Shown here: one piece after another, positions 34,021 to 44,032 of the stretch
Position numbering within the stretch: position 1 is the stretch's first letter
Layout: each line of letters opens with the position of its first letter
NCBI RefSeq assembly: GCF_025452235.1
Contig: NZ_CP104965.1
Location: 3,964,501 to 4,028,500, forward strand
Direction of reading: 5' to 3'
Length of the DNA: 64,000 nucleotides
From: Devosia neptuniae
GTDB lineage: Bacteria; Pseudomonadota; Alphaproteobacteria; Rhizobiales; Devosiaceae
Notes under the pieces: generated by a model
Databases searched by the model: none
The model's input: the letters and a program-made list of their open reading frames with translations, nothing else
Told to the model about the DNA's origin: nothing
Program-made: the position numbers and the translations under genes

Positions 34021-34171
34021 TGGCGCAGAATATCATGAGAGCCGAAATGGGCGTGGTGCGTTTTTGCACCACCGCTGTGTGGGGTTTCCCACTGAAGCCC
34101 GGGCGTGATCGCACCTAGCTCAGAGCCGGACGCGACGAGTTGTCCTGTCCATCAACAAGCAGGAGCAAGAC

Positions 34172-34777
34172 ATGAGCTTTGCCATTATCGGGGCCGGACG
34201 TATCGGCCAGGCGCTCGCCAAGGCGTTTGCGCGCAAGGATATCGCGGTGAGCCTGGCGAGCAGGACATCGCCGGCGCAATTGGCCGAACTGACCCGGTCG
34301 CTGGGAACGCAGGTGACGCCCGTTTCACTGAGCGACGCGGTCGCGGCGGACACGATCTTGCTGGCCATCCCGTTCTGGGCGCATCGCGAGGTGGCGCAAA
34401 TCCTCACGGACTGGACCGGCAAGACGCTGATCGACGTCAGCAATGCCCATGGCGTGGACCCCAGTGAGTTGGGCGGGCTGCCGTCCTCGGCCGTGGTGGC
34501 CAATGCCTTTGCCGGCGCGAAACTGGTCAAGGGCTTCAACCATCTGGTGGCTTCTGTGCTGGCGCAGGACCCGGCAGTGCCGGGCGGCCGCCGCGTGGTG
34601 TTTCTGTCGAGCGATCATCCGCCGGCCAGCGAGCGCGTTCGGCACCTGGCGGAGCGGCTTGGTTTTGCGCCCGTGGAACTGGGCGGATTGGCGGAAGGCG
34701 GACTGCTGGTGCAGGCCAGGGGCACGAATTGGGGACCGCTCATCTTCCAGGATCTCGCCAAGGCCGAGCAGCGGTGA
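34172..34777 (+). CDS. NADPH-dependent F420-reductase-like protein
   Basis: 201 residues. The N-terminal Rossmann motif IGAGRIGQALA (residues 5-15) and the A-I-P-F-W element near residue 65 fit the NAD(P)-binding oxidoreductase family related to archaeal F420:NADP reductase (NpdG). In bacteria without F420 such proteins use other acceptors. The gene is 31 bp upstream of an SDR gene and divergent from a LysR regulator, suggesting a small stress or redox operon. Confidence 0.8.
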   Translation: MSFAIIGAGRIGQALAKAFARKDIAVSLASRTSPAQLAELTRSLGTQVTPVSLSDAVAADTILLAIPFWAHREVAQILTDWTGKTLIDVSNAHGVDPSELGGLPSSAVVANAFAGAKLVKGFNHLVASVLAQDPAVPGGRRVVFLSSDHPPASERVRHLAERLGFAPVELGGLAEGGLLVQARGTNWGPLIFQDLAKAEQR

Positions 34778-34808
34778 AAACAACCAATTCCAACGAAAGC
34801 AGCATGAC

Positions 34809-35543
34809 ATGAACAGACTGAATGGAAAGACCGCCGTGATCACCGGCGGCGCTACCGGCATCGGCCTGGCCGCGGCAAAGCGCTTTATCGAGGAAGGCGC
34901 CTTCGTCTTCATCTTCGGCCGCCGGCAGGACGCGCTTGATGCTGCCGTGGCCGAGCTGGGCCCCAATGCCCGGGCGGTGCAGGGCTCGGTCGCCGATCTG
35001 GCCGATCTCGACCGGCTCTATGCGGCGGTGAAGGCGGAGCGCGGAAGCCTCGACATCGTCTTTGCCAATGCCGGAGCCGGAAGCCAGCTGGCGCTCGGCA
35101 AGATCACTGCCGAGCATATCGACGACATCTTCGACACCAATGTGAAGGGTACGATCTTCACGGTCCAGCAGGCGCTGCCGCTGATGGGCCGGGGCGGTTC
35201 GATCATCCTGACCGGATCGAGCGCCGGCACGACGGGCGCTCCGGCCTTTGGCGCTTATGGGGCAAGCAAGGCGGCAGTGCGCAATCTGGCGCGGAGCTGG
35301 GCGGAGGACCTGAAGGGCACCGGCATAAGGGTAAACGTGCTGACGCCCGGCTCGATTGCGACCGAACTTGCAAGGGAAGCGCTGGGCGAGGAGGGCATGA
35401 AGGCCTTCGCCGCGATGAATCCGCTCCAGCGCATGGCCGATCCGTCGGAGGCCGGGGCGGTGGCTGCCTTTCTCGCATCGCCGGACAGCAGCTTCATGAC
35501 CGGCAGCGAGGTCGCCGTCGATGGCGGCCTGGCGCAAGTCTGA
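34809..35543 (+). CDS. Short-chain dehydrogenase/reductase
   Basis: 244 residues from MNRLNGKTAVITGG; the frame stays open upstream inside the previous gene but lacks the SDR pattern. Cofactor motif TGGATGIG (12-19), NAG motif FANAGAG (about 88), catalytic Ser in ILTGSSAG (about 140) and Y-x3-K in YGASKA (about 153-158). The C-terminus ends in VAVDGGLAQV, as in classical SDRs. Second gene of the LysR-linked operon. Substrate unknown. Confidence 0.9.
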   Translation: MNRLNGKTAVITGGATGIGLAAAKRFIEEGAFVFIFGRRQDALDAAVAELGPNARAVQGSVADLADLDRLYAAVKAERGSLDIVFANAGAGSQLALGKITAEHIDDIFDTNVKGTIFTVQQALPLMGRGGSIILTGSSAGTTGAPAFGAYGASKAAVRNLARSWAEDLKGTGIRVNVLTPGSIATELAREALGEEGMKAFAAMNPLQRMADPSEAGAVAAFLASPDSSFMTGSEVAVDGGLAQV

Positions 35544-35555
35544 CCCCAAGCCGAA

Positions 35556-35589
35556 CCGGGCGCTCCATTCGATTGATCGGAGCGCCCGG
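35556..35589. terminator. Bidirectional hairpin between convergent genes
   Basis: CCGGGCGCTCC and GGAGCGCCCGG form an 11-bp perfect stem with a 12-nt loop between the SDR stop and the NmrA-like stop. Confidence 0.7.
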
Positions 35590-35599
35590 GGCCGGCGGT

Positions 35600-36469
35600 C
35601 TATGCCGAAGCAGCGATCTCGGAGGCGAAATCGCGATAGGAGCGCAAAGGACGGCCCAGCATGCCGGTGAGGCGCTCGACATCGCCTGCACTTGGCAGCA
35701 TGCCGTCGACCAGAAAGCGCTCGGCCATCAGCCGCATATCCAGCGCCATCCAGCCGGGAGCATAATTGCGGAGGCTTTGTTCGAACGCTGCGGTGTCGTT
35801 GCCGCCGAAATGGATGATGCGCCCGAGCGCAGTGGACCAGATGGCGGCCACATCGGTGCCGGTCAGGATATCGGGACCAACCACGTTGATCCGCTCGAGG
35901 GGAAGCGGGGTGCTGGACCGCTCGCGCCGCAGCAGCTCGATGGCGGCGATTTCACCGAGATCGCGCGCGTCCACCATGGCGAGGCCTTTGTCGCCGATCG
36001 GCATCGGATAGAGGCCATGAGCGAGCACCACGTCCTTCACCGAAAGATCGTTGTTGATGAAGTAGGCGGGGCGCAGGATGGTGGCGTTGAAGCCCATCTG
36101 CTCAAGCATGCGCTCGACGCTGAACTTGCCGGCAAAATGGGGCACATTCACATAGACATCGCTGTGGATCACCGAGAGATAGACAATCCGCTCGATCCCG
36201 GCTTCGCGGGCCAGATTGAGGGCGATCAGCGCCTGGGTAAATTCGTCGGGTGCTACGGGATTGAGCAGGAACAGCGTGGACACGCCCGAGAAGGCGGCGC
36301 GCAAGGAATCGACATCGAGCAGGTCGCCCTTGATTGTGGCCACGCCGGCCGGAAGGTTGGCCTTCGATGGGTCGCGGACGAGCGCACTTATATCGGCGCC
36401 GCGTTTGATAAGCTGTTCGACGACATTGCGGCCGACGGTTCCGGTCGCGCCGGTAACGAGGATGGTCAT
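35600..36469 (-). CDS. NmrA-like NAD(P)-binding protein
   Basis: 289 residues from MTILVTGATGTVG; the longer upstream frame crosses the divergent promoter region. The N-terminal GATGTVG motif binds NAD(P). The fold is that of NmrA/HSCARG or quinone-oxidoreductase QorB proteins, which sense redox state or reduce quinones. It is divergent from a LysR gene at 36565, likely its regulator. No catalytic Tyr-Lys pair of extended SDRs at the usual place, so activity is uncertain. Confidence 0.8.
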   Translation of the reverse strand: MTILVTGATGTVGRNVVEQLIKRGADISALVRDPSKANLPAGVATIKGDLLDVDSLRAAFSGVSTLFLLNPVAPDEFTQALIALNLAREAGIERIVYLSVIHSDVYVNVPHFAGKFSVERMLEQMGFNATILRPAYFINNDLSVKDVVLAHGLYPMPIGDKGLAMVDARDLGEIAAIELLRRERSSTPLPLERINVVGPDILTGTDVAAIWSTALGRIIHFGGNDTAAFEQSLRNYAPGWMALDMRLMAERFLVDGMLPSAGDVERLTGMLGRPLRSYRDFASEIAASA

Positions 36470-36564
36470 GAGGATTACGCCTGCTGGTTTGAAAAACGAT
36501 GACCAGCATTTAGTGATCCACAAATGCAGCGCTAGCTGTGATATAAGGACACGCTGTCTCATCG

Positions 36565-37467
36565 GTGAAACACATGGACCTGCTTGCACTCACTGACTTC
36601 AACCTGGTCGCCCGGCATGGCGGCTTCGGCAAAGCTGCGCGCGCGACGGGCCGCCCCAAGGCGACACTGTCACGGCGGGTGGCTGAACTGGAGGCGAGCC
36701 TGGGCCTACGCCTGTTCGAGCGTGGCTCGCGGGCGCCCAAGCTCACCGAGGAGGGCAAGGCCCTGCATGAGCGGACCGGCCCCTTGCTGACTGAGATTGA
36801 CGAGACGGCTGCGGCGATTGCCTCGGGCGGCGACAGGCCACGCGGCAATCTGCGGATCAGTGCGCCGCTGAACTTCTCGCAAATTGCGATGGGCAAGCTC
36901 GCAGCAGGCTTCGCCCTCAGATATCCCGAGGTTCGGCTGGATGTGACGGCGGAAAATCGCGCCGTGGACATGATCGAGGAGGGGTATGACCTAACCATTC
37001 GCGTCAACCCACCTGCGGACCTGAGCCTGGTCGGGCGGGTGTTCCTGCATGACCGGATCGTTATCGTGGCCAGCCCGAAGGTGGTGCGGCCGCGCGACGG
37101 CAGCCCTGCCCCCGCTGTCGTATGGGGCCCGGATCGCGAGCTTGCTGGGTGGAGCGTCAAATCGAAGGTAGGGGCAGCGAGGATCGCATTCACCCCGGCG
37201 CTCAGCCTGTCATCGCTCAGCATGGTTCGTGATGCGGCCGTAATGGGCGCAGGCGCCGCACGGCTGCCGGTATCGCTGGTCAGCCATGATCTGGCCGATG
37301 GCCGCTTGGTGCATTGGGCAGATGTGGACGGCCCGGAGACGGTTTTGTGGGCGCTCTACCCGTCGCGACGTCTGTTGAACGCGCGGGTGGCCGCCTTTAT
37401 CGACTATTTGAAAGAGGCTTTTCCGACGGGCGCTCCCGAAGAGCTGGCGGCCTTTATCCGCACTTGA
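36565..37467 (+). CDS. LysR-family regulator of the NmrA-like gene
   Basis: 300 residues starting at GTG (36565) or ATG (36574). Helix-turn-helix in residues 5-60 (LTDFNLVARHGGFGKAARATGRPKATLSRRVAELEASLGLRLFERG), effector domain 90-295. Divergent from the NmrA-like gene with a 95-bp gap, so it likely controls that gene and itself. Its stop converges on the alcohol-dehydrogenase-like gene. Confidence 0.9.
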   Translation: MKHMDLLALTDFNLVARHGGFGKAARATGRPKATLSRRVAELEASLGLRLFERGSRAPKLTEEGKALHERTGPLLTEIDETAAAIASGGDRPRGNLRISAPLNFSQIAMGKLAAGFALRYPEVRLDVTAENRAVDMIEEGYDLTIRVNPPADLSLVGRVFLHDRIVIVASPKVVRPRDGSPAPAVVWGPDRELAGWSVKSKVGAARIAFTPALSLSSLSMVRDAAVMGAGAARLPVSLVSHDLADGRLVHWADVDGPETVLWALYPSRRLLNARVAAFIDYLKEAFPTGAPEELAAFIRT

Positions 37468-37474
37468 ATGCTAC

Positions 37475-37499
37475 CGCAGCCGCATGGTGTGCGGCTGCG
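37475..37499. terminator. Bidirectional hairpin between convergent genes
   Basis: CGCAGCCGCA and TGCGGCTGCG form a 10-bp perfect stem with a 5-nt loop, right after the LysR stop and before the reductase stop. Confidence 0.7.
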
Positions 37500-37524
37500 C
37501 ATGGTCTAAGCCGGGCCCGGCTGG

Positions 37525-38505
37525 TCAGCGGGTGAAGTCAGCGACGATCTTGCCGGGCGCGTGGCCGGTGCGATTGCGCTCTATGGCAGCGGGCAGGTCT
37601 TCGAAAGCCACCACCTCGCCAATGCTCGAGCGCAGCGTGCCGGCGGCGACCTGCCGGGCGATCGTGGCAAGGTGTGCAGTATCGGGCCGCAGCGAGAACC
37701 AGATGCCATTGCGGCCCTCGGGCGTGCGGGCTGCCAGATCGGTTGCGGCGATGCTCACCAGCACACCACTTGCCCGCAGGATTGCCCAGGACTTGTCCAC
37801 GACCTCCCCGCCGACAAGGTCGATGACGAAATCGATGTCGCTCACCACTTGCTCGAAGTTCTGTGTCCGGTAATCGATCACTTGGTCGGCGCCCAGGGCC
37901 TGGACGTGTGGCACGCTGCTGGTCGAGGCCGTGGCGAACACCGTCGCGCCAGCCGCCTTGGCGAACTGGACGGCGAAGCTGCCTACCCCGCCGGCCGCGC
38001 CGTGGATCAGCACGCGTTTGCCGCGCAGGTCGAATTCGGGGACCTGCAGGATTTGCCAGGCTGTCATGGCGGCGACCGGGATTGCCGCGGCGTCGATGTC
38101 TGACAGGTCCGCCGGTGTCTTGACGAGCTTTTCAGCGTCGATCACCAGATGATCGGCGTAAGCGCCGAGGCCACCCAGCGCTGCCATCACCCGGTCGCCA
38201 ACTGCTACGCTTTTGACGTTGGCGCCGGTCTGCAGCACGATGCCGGACATTTCGATGCCAAGGGTTGCAGGCAAAGGCAGCTTGAACATGTCGCGGAGAT
38301 AGCCTTCACGGATTTTCCAGTCGATGCCGTTTACGCCGGCGGCCTTGACCTGGACCAGCACCTGGTCGGGACCCGGTTCGGGGGCGGCGACAATGTCGAC
38401 TTGCAAGCTCCCGGTGCCGCCATAGGCTTGCAGGCGCAGGGCCCGGCCGGAGCCAGGCGGGTGAGATAGTGGTGCGGCGCGTTCGAGGTTATTGGACGAG
38501 GTCAT
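37525..38505 (-). CDS. Zinc-independent medium-chain dehydrogenase, quinone oxidoreductase type
   Basis: 326 residues from MTSSNN; an upstream ATG adds 5 residues. GroES-like domain (35-150) and Rossmann domain with HGAAGGVGSFAVQFAKAAGA (about 168-188). Zinc-ligand cysteines of classic alcohol dehydrogenases are absent, so it belongs to the NADPH:quinone reductase group. Upstream at 38574 is a perfect inverted repeat, suggesting a repressor of the TetR or similar type whose gene is not adjacent. Confidence 0.85.
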   Translation of the reverse strand: MTSSNNLERAAPLSHPPGSGRALRLQAYGGTGSLQVDIVAAPEPGPDQVLVQVKAAGVNGIDWKIREGYLRDMFKLPLPATLGIEMSGIVLQTGANVKSVAVGDRVMAALGGLGAYADHLVIDAEKLVKTPADLSDIDAAAIPVAAMTAWQILQVPEFDLRGKRVLIHGAAGGVGSFAVQFAKAAGATVFATASTSSVPHVQALGADQVIDYRTQNFEQVVSDIDFVIDLVGGEVVDKSWAILRASGVLVSIAATDLAARTPEGRNGIWFSLRPDTAHLATIARQVAAGTLRSSIGEVVAFEDLPAAIERNRTGHAPGKIVADFTR

Positions 38506-38573
38506 GGGTTTCTCCTTCATGGAGAAGATACGATCTCAAAATCCATTCGACAGGACCGCTAATCTGGACAGAT

Positions 38574-38591
38574 CGTCTCACAGATGAGACG
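38574..38591. promoter_or_regulatory. Inverted repeat operator upstream of the dehydrogenase
   Basis: CGTCTCA-CAGA-TGAGACG, perfect 7-bp arms, in the gap between divergent reductase and LacI genes. A related half-site CGATCTCA is at 38531. Confidence 0.6.
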
Positions 38592-38682
38592 GTTTACGAG
38601 CTGGATGCGCATTCCCGACATTGGCTTTAGGCGCCGGCACCGGCTATCAAGGTTACTCGTGCCCCGCAGGATCAAACGTGCC

Positions 38683-39723
38683 ATGACCAGTCGCGCCAAT
38701 GCCCAACATCAGGTCCGCAAGCGGCCGGCCACCATCGTGGATGTGGCAGAGGCCGCGGGGGTGGCGATCGGGACGGTGTCGCGGCATCTCAATGGGCAGC
38801 CGGTGCGCGCAAGCAATCGCGACCAGATTGAGCGGGCCATCGCCGCGCTGGGCTATCGGCGCAATTCCACCGCCGTGGCCATGAAGACCAATACCAGCCG
38901 CATAGTCGGCTTCCTGGTGCCGGCGCTGGGTGAGTTTCATGCGGCCATGCTCGAGCAATTGTCGCGCCAGATGCGGCTGTCGGGGCGGGCCGTGCTGTCG
39001 TTTTGCCACAATACGCAGCCTGCCACGCTCCGCGAAGGGCTCGAGTTCTTTGCCGCGCATCGGGTAGATGCGCTGGTGATGGATGGCGAGGACAGCGTTC
39101 GCCAGGAAGTGCTGCAGCACATCGATGAGGGGCTGGTTGTCGTGCTGTACGACAATGACATTCCCGGCCTGCCGGTGGACCGGGTGTTCGTGGACAATCG
39201 CAAGGCGAGCGCGCGCGCCGTCAACCACCTGCTCGAGCTGGGGCATGAGCGGATTGCCACCATTCACGGCAGCCAGCGCGACTCGGCGGGCCGCGAGCGC
39301 CTGGCTGGATATCACGATGCCTTTGCCGCCCGCGGGCTGACCCCCGATCCCAGTTTGGTGGTGGACGGGCAATGGGGGGAAATCCGCGGCTACGAACGCA
39401 TGCGCGACCTGCTTTCGCTCCCCAATCCGCCGACAGCCGTGTTCAGCGCCAATTACAACATGACGCTGGGCGGGCTGGCCTATCTGCATGAGGCGGGGAT
39501 CGAAATCCCGCGCGATCTGTCGCTTGTCGGCTTCGACGACGTGCCAGCCCTGCGCCTGCATAAACCGGCAATCACGGCGGTGGCCCAGCCCATAGCCGAG
39601 GTCGCCGAGGCCATAGCGCGGATTGTCGACGCCCGGCTGGCGGATCCCTCGGCCATGGGGCGGCATGAACAGCGGATCGATTGCGGCATTACCTTGCGGG
39701 ATTCGACACGCCGCCTGAAATAG
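38683..39723 (+). CDS. LacI-family transcriptional regulator
   Basis: 346 residues from MTSRANAQ; the frame is open 33 codons further upstream, but that region overlaps an operator-like palindrome. LacI headpiece TIVDVAEAAGVAIGTVSRHLNGQPVRASNRDQIERAIAALGY (residues 17-60), sugar-binding domain 65-346. It is followed by a phosphotriesterase-like gene and faces the glycosidase/ABC operon, so it probably senses a sugar and represses that operon. Candidate operator at 49,167-49,197. Confidence 0.9.
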   Translation: MTSRANAQHQVRKRPATIVDVAEAAGVAIGTVSRHLNGQPVRASNRDQIERAIAALGYRRNSTAVAMKTNTSRIVGFLVPALGEFHAAMLEQLSRQMRLSGRAVLSFCHNTQPATLREGLEFFAAHRVDALVMDGEDSVRQEVLQHIDEGLVVVLYDNDIPGLPVDRVFVDNRKASARAVNHLLELGHERIATIHGSQRDSAGRERLAGYHDAFAARGLTPDPSLVVDGQWGEIRGYERMRDLLSLPNPPTAVFSANYNMTLGGLAYLHEAGIEIPRDLSLVGFDDVPALRLHKPAITAVAQPIAEVAEAIARIVDARLADPSAMGRHEQRIDCGITLRDSTRRLK

Positions 39724-39785
39724 TGGCGCCATGGACGAAGGTTTGCGAGACTACAGCTCCAGCCCAGCAGGAATGGCGTTTCACC

Positions 39786-40703
39786 ATGCGATATCTCTAT
39801 ACGACCTTGGGGAAGATGCGGGCCGACCAGCTCGGCATGATTCTTCCGCACGAGCATGTTTTCGTCGATCTGCGAACGCCGGATCAGCCCGGCTATGCGC
39901 AGGCCAGCTCCGAGGCCGTGCTGGCCCTGATGGTGCCGCAGATCGAGGCCATCAAGGCGCTGGGGGTGACCGCGCTGGTCGAGTGTTCGACTGGCGGGGT
40001 CGGACGGCGGGCCGATCTCGATCTTGCCGTCAGCCAGGCGACAGATTTTCCGATCGTGGTTCCCACTGGCAATTATCGCGAGCCCTGGATACCGGCATGG
40101 GTGCAGGATGCCAGCGAAACCGCGCTGCATGACTGGATGCTGTCCGAACTGCAGGAGGGCATCGAAGCAAGCGGTGTGCTCGCCGGCTGGGTCAAGCTGA
40201 GCGCGGGCGATGACGGCATTACTGATCTCGAAAAGCGGATATTGCGCGCGGCCACCCGCGCTGCGACGGCAAGCGACGCGTTGATCGGCAGCCACACCAT
40301 CCGCGGGCGCGTGGTGATGGACCAGCTCGACATCATCGAAGCGGAAGGCGGTTCAGCTAGCCGTTTCGTGTCCATTCATACGCATGCGGAGCCCGACTTT
40401 TCGCTGCATCGCGAGGTCGCCGCGCGCGGAGCCTGGATCGAATATGACAATATCGGCGCCGTTCCGGTCAGCGAAAGCGCCGACCTGATCCTGCGGGCTC
40501 TCGAAGCCGGACTGGGTAACCAATTGCTGATCAGCCACGACCGCGGCTGGTTCGACCCCGCGCTGCCCAATGGCGGCGTGCCCAAGCCCTACACCGTCGT
40601 CAGCACCGAACTCATTCCCCTGCTGATCAGCCGTGGCGTTTCGCAGGAAACGATCATCCAGCTCACCCACCATAATCCATTCAGGGCCTTCTCGCGGCCC
40701 TGA
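39786..40703 (+). CDS. Phosphotriesterase-family metallohydrolase
   Basis: 305 residues from MRYLYTTLG. Binuclear-metal motifs of the family are present: H-x-H in LPHEHVF (about 21-24), the Lys that is carboxylated in GWVKLS (about 137), His in IGSHTIRG and IHTHAE, and Asp in ISHDRGWFDP (about 248). Members hydrolyse lactones or phosphoesters. Its position behind a LacI gene suggests a role on a sugar lactone or phosphosugar, which is only inferred. The last codons form a hairpin that includes the stop. Confidence 0.88.
   Translation: MRYLYTTLGKMRADQLGMILPHEHVFVDLRTPDQPGYAQASSEAVLALMVPQIEAIKALGVTALVECSTGGVGRRADLDLAVSQATDFPIVVPTGNYREPWIPAWVQDASETALHDWMLSELQEGIEASGVLAGWVKLSAGDDGITDLEKRILRAATRAATASDALIGSHTIRGRVVMDQLDIIEAEGGSASRFVSIHTHAEPDFSLHREVAARGAWIEYDNIGAVPVSESADLILRALEAGLGNQLLISHDRGWFDPALPNGGVPKPYTVVSTELIPLLISRGVSQETIIQLTHHNPFRAFSRP
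40681..40703. terminator. Hairpin overlapping the phosphotriesterase stop
   Basis: TCAGGGCC-TTCTCGC-GGCCCTGA, a perfect 8-bp stem that includes the TGA stop, between two convergent genes. Confidence 0.6.
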
Positions 40704-40723
40704 ATGTCAATCCGTATTGCGGG

Positions 40724-42955
40724 CTAGAAGGATAGTGACGCCTGCCCGCTATCGGTCAGCGTGAATTCCTGCGAGCTTTCACCCCACCGGACGATTACGG
40801 TCTGCGGCCGGGTTGAGGTGATGCGCAGGCTGGTGGGGCGGCCATCGCGCCATTCCAGATCCAGCGTCAGGCCACCGCGGGCGCGCAGGCCCTGGACTGA
40901 GCCCCGGCGCCAATGGGAGGGCAGCGCCGGCAACAGGTCGAGCACGCCTTCGCGCGATTGCACCAGCATTTCGAGAATGCCTGCAGCGCCACCGAAATTG
41001 CCATCGATTTGGAACGGGGGATGGGCATCGAACAGGTTGGGATAGCTGCGCTGCGGGCAGAGCAGCAGCGCCAGCACGTCGTGGGCATGGTCGCCCTGCC
41101 CCAGCCGCGCCCACAGATTGATGCGCCAGCCAATGCCCCAGCCGGTGGCGTCGTCGCCGCGGATCTCGAGGGATCGTTGCGCGGCGGCGGCCAGTTCGGG
41201 ACTGGTATCGATAGCGATCTGCTGGCTGGGATAGAGCCCATAGAGGTGGGAGACGTGGCGATGGTGCATTTCGGGCACCTCCATGTCCCAATCTTCCAGC
41301 CATTCCTGTAACTGCCCTGCCCGGCCGATGCGATGCGGCGGCAGCCGGTCGCGCGCGGCGCTGGCCTCCTCTTGCATCGGATCGGTTAGGCCCAATTGCG
41401 CGCTGGCATCGAGATAGGCGTCGAACAGATCGCGCAGGATCTGGTTGTCCATGGTCGGGCCGGCGCAAAGGGCCGCGCCATGCGGATGCAGGTTTTCCGG
41501 CGAGAGAGACGGCACGGTGACCAATAGGTCGGTGCCTGGCAACGGCTGCAGCGTATCGAGGAAGAAGCGCACCGCGCCTGTCAGTATCGGCAGCAGGCGC
41601 TCGACCAGGGCGTCGGGCCGACCGGCAAAGCTGGCATGATCCCACAATTGTGCGCAGAACCAGGCGCCGCCAGTGGGCCACAGGCCCCATTCGGCGCCAT
41701 CGACGGGGCCGGTGGCGCGCCACAAATCGGTATTGTGATGCAGCACCCAGCCGCGGGCGCCATAATGGGCGCGTGCCATTTCGGCGCCCGTCACCGTCAG
41801 GTCTTCCACCATGTCCAGCAGCGGCTCGAAACATTCCGCCAGGTTCGCCGGATCGGGCAGCCAATAGTTCATCTGGGCATTGATATTGGTGGTGTATTTG
41901 CTGCCCCAGGGCGGCCGCGTCTCCTTGTTCCAGATGCCCTGCAAGGTGGTGGGCTGCGTGCCGGGGCGGCTGGAGGACAGCATCAGATAGCGGCCATATT
42001 GCACATAAAGCGCCGCCAATGCGGGGTCCCGGCCGTCGGCAAAGCGAGCGATGCGTTCATCGGTCGGCAGGTCCTGGCCGGGGCCCAGATCGATGGCGAG
42101 GCGGTTAAACAGGCGCTGATGCGCGGCGATGTGGTCGGCGCGGAGTGTGGCAAAGTCCTTACCGGAAACGGCTTGCCGCCGCGCCGCCAGCAGCGCCTCG
42201 GGATCGCCGGAGACATCGTCGAAGCGGCGGAAGGAGGTGGCGATGTCGAGGATGAACACCACGGCCGTCGCGTCGCGCACCACGAGGCGCCGCCCCCGGC
42301 GCTCGGCGGTGCCGCCTTCAAGGCGCATATCGACGCCGATGCCGAAGCGAAGCTGGCCCTCAATGCCATGCTTGCCGAAATTGGTGCCGCGATAATCAAG
42401 GCGCGTGGCGTCGCCGGTGAGCCAATCGCCGGTTTGGGGGCTATCGAGCCAGGCTTCGAACGCCAGTGTGCCAGGGCGCGCGGTCTCGACGCGCAGGACC
42501 AGCACATCATCGGCTGCCGAGATGAAGCTTTCGCGCTTGATCAGCGTAGTGGTGCCGCCCAGATAATAGCTGGTTGTGGCTACAGCGGTTTCAAGATCGA
42601 GTTCGCGCCGATAGCTGCCGGGCGCGGCCTCATGGCGAAATTCGAGGAAGAGATTGCCGGCCGGCTGGTAGCTCATCTGCAAATAGGGTTGCGCCATCAG
42701 ATGCTGATTGGCCAGCGCCTGCGCCTCGGCATAGCGGCCGGCAAAGATCAGCTCCCGCACTGCGGCCAGATTGGGCAGCGCCGCCGGATTGACCGGCTGA
42801 TAGGGCCCGCCGGACCACAGCGTGGCTTCGTTGAGCTGGATTTCCTCGCGGCCGATGGCGCCATGCACCATGGCGCCCAGCCTGCCATTGCCGAGCGGCA
42901 GCGCTTCGGTCCACTCCACTGCGGGGGACCGATACCAGAGATTAAGGGATGTCAT
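40724..42955 (-). CDS. Glycoside hydrolase family 95 (alpha-L-fucosidase/galactosidase type)
   Basis: 743 residues from [15 protein letters not shown]; the frame is open further upstream into the ATPase gene, but that part is shadow. N-terminal domain [30 protein letters not shown] is a GH95 hallmark. The catalytic alpha/alpha barrel has [12 protein letters not shown] (Asn-x-Asn pair that helps the catalytic water in GH95) and [16 protein letters not shown]. No signal peptide, so cytoplasmic. The start is 4 nt from the ATPase stop. Likely acts on imported fucosylated, galactosylated or arabinosylated oligosaccharides. Confidence 0.9.
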   Translation of the reverse strand: MTSLNLWYRSPAVEWTEALPLGNGRLGAMVHGAIGREEIQLNEATLWSGGPYQPVNPAALPNLAAVRELIFAGRYAEAQALANQHLMAQPYLQMSYQPAGNLFLEFRHEAAPGSYRRELDLETAVATTSYYLGGTTTLIKRESFISAADDVLVLRVETARPGTLAFEAWLDSPQTGDWLTGDATRLDYRGTNFGKHGIEGQLRFGIGVDMRLEGGTAERRGRRLVVRDATAVVFILDIATSFRRFDDVSGDPEALLAARRQAVSGKDFATLRADHIAAHQRLFNRLAIDLGPGQDLPTDERIARFADGRDPALAALYVQYGRYLMLSSSRPGTQPTTLQGIWNKETRPPWGSKYTTNINAQMNYWLPDPANLAECFEPLLDMVEDLTVTGAEMARAHYGARGWVLHHNTDLWRATGPVDGAEWGLWPTGGAWFCAQLWDHASFAGRPDALVERLLPILTGAVRFFLDTLQPLPGTDLLVTVPSLSPENLHPHGAALCAGPTMDNQILRDLFDAYLDASAQLGLTDPMQEEASAARDRLPPHRIGRAGQLQEWLEDWDMEVPEMHHRHVSHLYGLYPSQQIAIDTSPELAAAAQRSLEIRGDDATGWGIGWRINLWARLGQGDHAHDVLALLLCPQRSYPNLFDAHPPFQIDGNFGGAAGILEMLVQSREGVLDLLPALPSHWRRGSVQGLRARGGLTLDLEWRDGRPTSLRITSTRPQTVIVRWGESSQEFTLTDSGQASLSF

Positions 42956-42959
42956 AAAG

Positions 42960-44021
42960 TCAGTGTCCTGGACGTAAACGTTGGCCTGAGGCCGCAAAAA
43001 CCATGCTGCGGGCGGCGTTGATGCCCACCTGCACATTGTCGCCGGCCTTAATGCCCGGCCTGTCGCGCACTTCCACCACCAGGGTTTCGCCCGATCCGGT
43101 CGTGCCATAGAGGTAGCGCGTGCCCCCCAGATTTTCGACGACATCGACCTTGACCATGAGGCTGGCATCACCCCCTTCGAGCACGAAATGCTCGGGGCGC
43201 AGGCCGACCAGCACGTCGCCGGCGTCGGCCAGGCCGGCCGCCGTCAGCACGGCGCCGGATGGCAGCTTGAGGCTGCCCTGGGTCAGTTCGGCGCGCAGGA
43301 AATTCATGCGCGGCGAGCCGATAAAGCCGGCGACGAACAGATTGTCGGGATTATCATAAAGCTCGTCTGGCGTGCCGGACTGGGCGATCTTGCCATCGCG
43401 CATCACCACGATCTTGTCGGCGAGGGTCATCGCCTCGGTCTGGTCGTGGGTCACATAGATCATGGTGGAGCCGAGCTTGTTGTGCAGCTTGGCGATTTCC
43501 ACGCGCATGGAGACGCGCAATTCGGCATCGAGATTGGAGAGCGGTTCATCGAACAGGAAGACCTCCGGGTCGCGCACGATGGCGCGGCCGATGGCGACGC
43601 GCTGACGCTGTCCGCCCGAAAGCTGGGCGGGTTTGCGCTTGAGCAGCGGCTCGATCTGCAGCGTCTGTGCGGCAGCGGCCACGCGGGCCTCGATATCGGG
43701 CTTGCTCAGCCCCGCCATGCGCAGGGAGAAGCCGATGTTCTGCTCCACACTCATATGGGGATAGAGCGCGTAGTTCTGGAACACCATGGCGACGCCGCGC
43801 TCGATGGGATCGGCATCGTTGACGCGCTTTCCATCGATGATCAGGTCGCCCTTGGTGAGCGGCTCGAGCCCGGCAATCATGCGCAATAGCGTGGATTTTC
43901 CGCAGCCCGAGGGGCCGACGAAAACAGTGAAGGCGCCGTCATCGACGGTCAGGTTGAGATTGTCGATGACCTCGAAAGCGCCATAGGATTTGCTGACATT
44001 GCTCAGCGTTACGCTTGCCAT
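42960..44021 (-). CDS. Sugar ABC transporter ATP-binding protein (UgpC/MsmK type)
   Basis: 353 residues. Walker [10 protein letters not shown] (36-44), signature LSGGQRQR (near 135), Walker [14 protein letters not shown]-loop [13 protein letters not shown]-terminal TOBE-like domain (240-353) with the VGLRPEHF element of carbohydrate transporters. It powers the permeases at 46-48 kb in the same operon. Confidence 0.95.
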   Translation of the reverse strand: MASVTLSNVSKSYGAFEVIDNLNLTVDDGAFTVFVGPSGCGKSTLLRMIAGLEPLTKGDLIIDGKRVNDADPIERGVAMVFQNYALYPHMSVEQNIGFSLRMAGLSKPDIEARVAAAAQTLQIEPLLKRKPAQLSGGQRQRVAIGRAIVRDPEVFLFDEPLSNLDAELRVSMRVEIAKLHNKLGSTMIYVTHDQTEAMTLADKIVVMRDGKIAQSGTPDELYDNPDNLFVAGFIGSPRMNFLRAELTQGSLKLPSGAVLTAAGLADAGDVLVGLRPEHFVLEGGDASLMVKVDVVENLGGTRYLYGTTGSGETLVVEVRDRPGIKAGDNVQVGINAARSMVFAASGQRLRPGH

Positions 44022-44032
44022 TGTCGATCCTC

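Noticed and set aside
41636..43021. 461-codon open frame opposite GH95
   Set aside because: Antisense shadow; GH95 motifs are on the minus strand.
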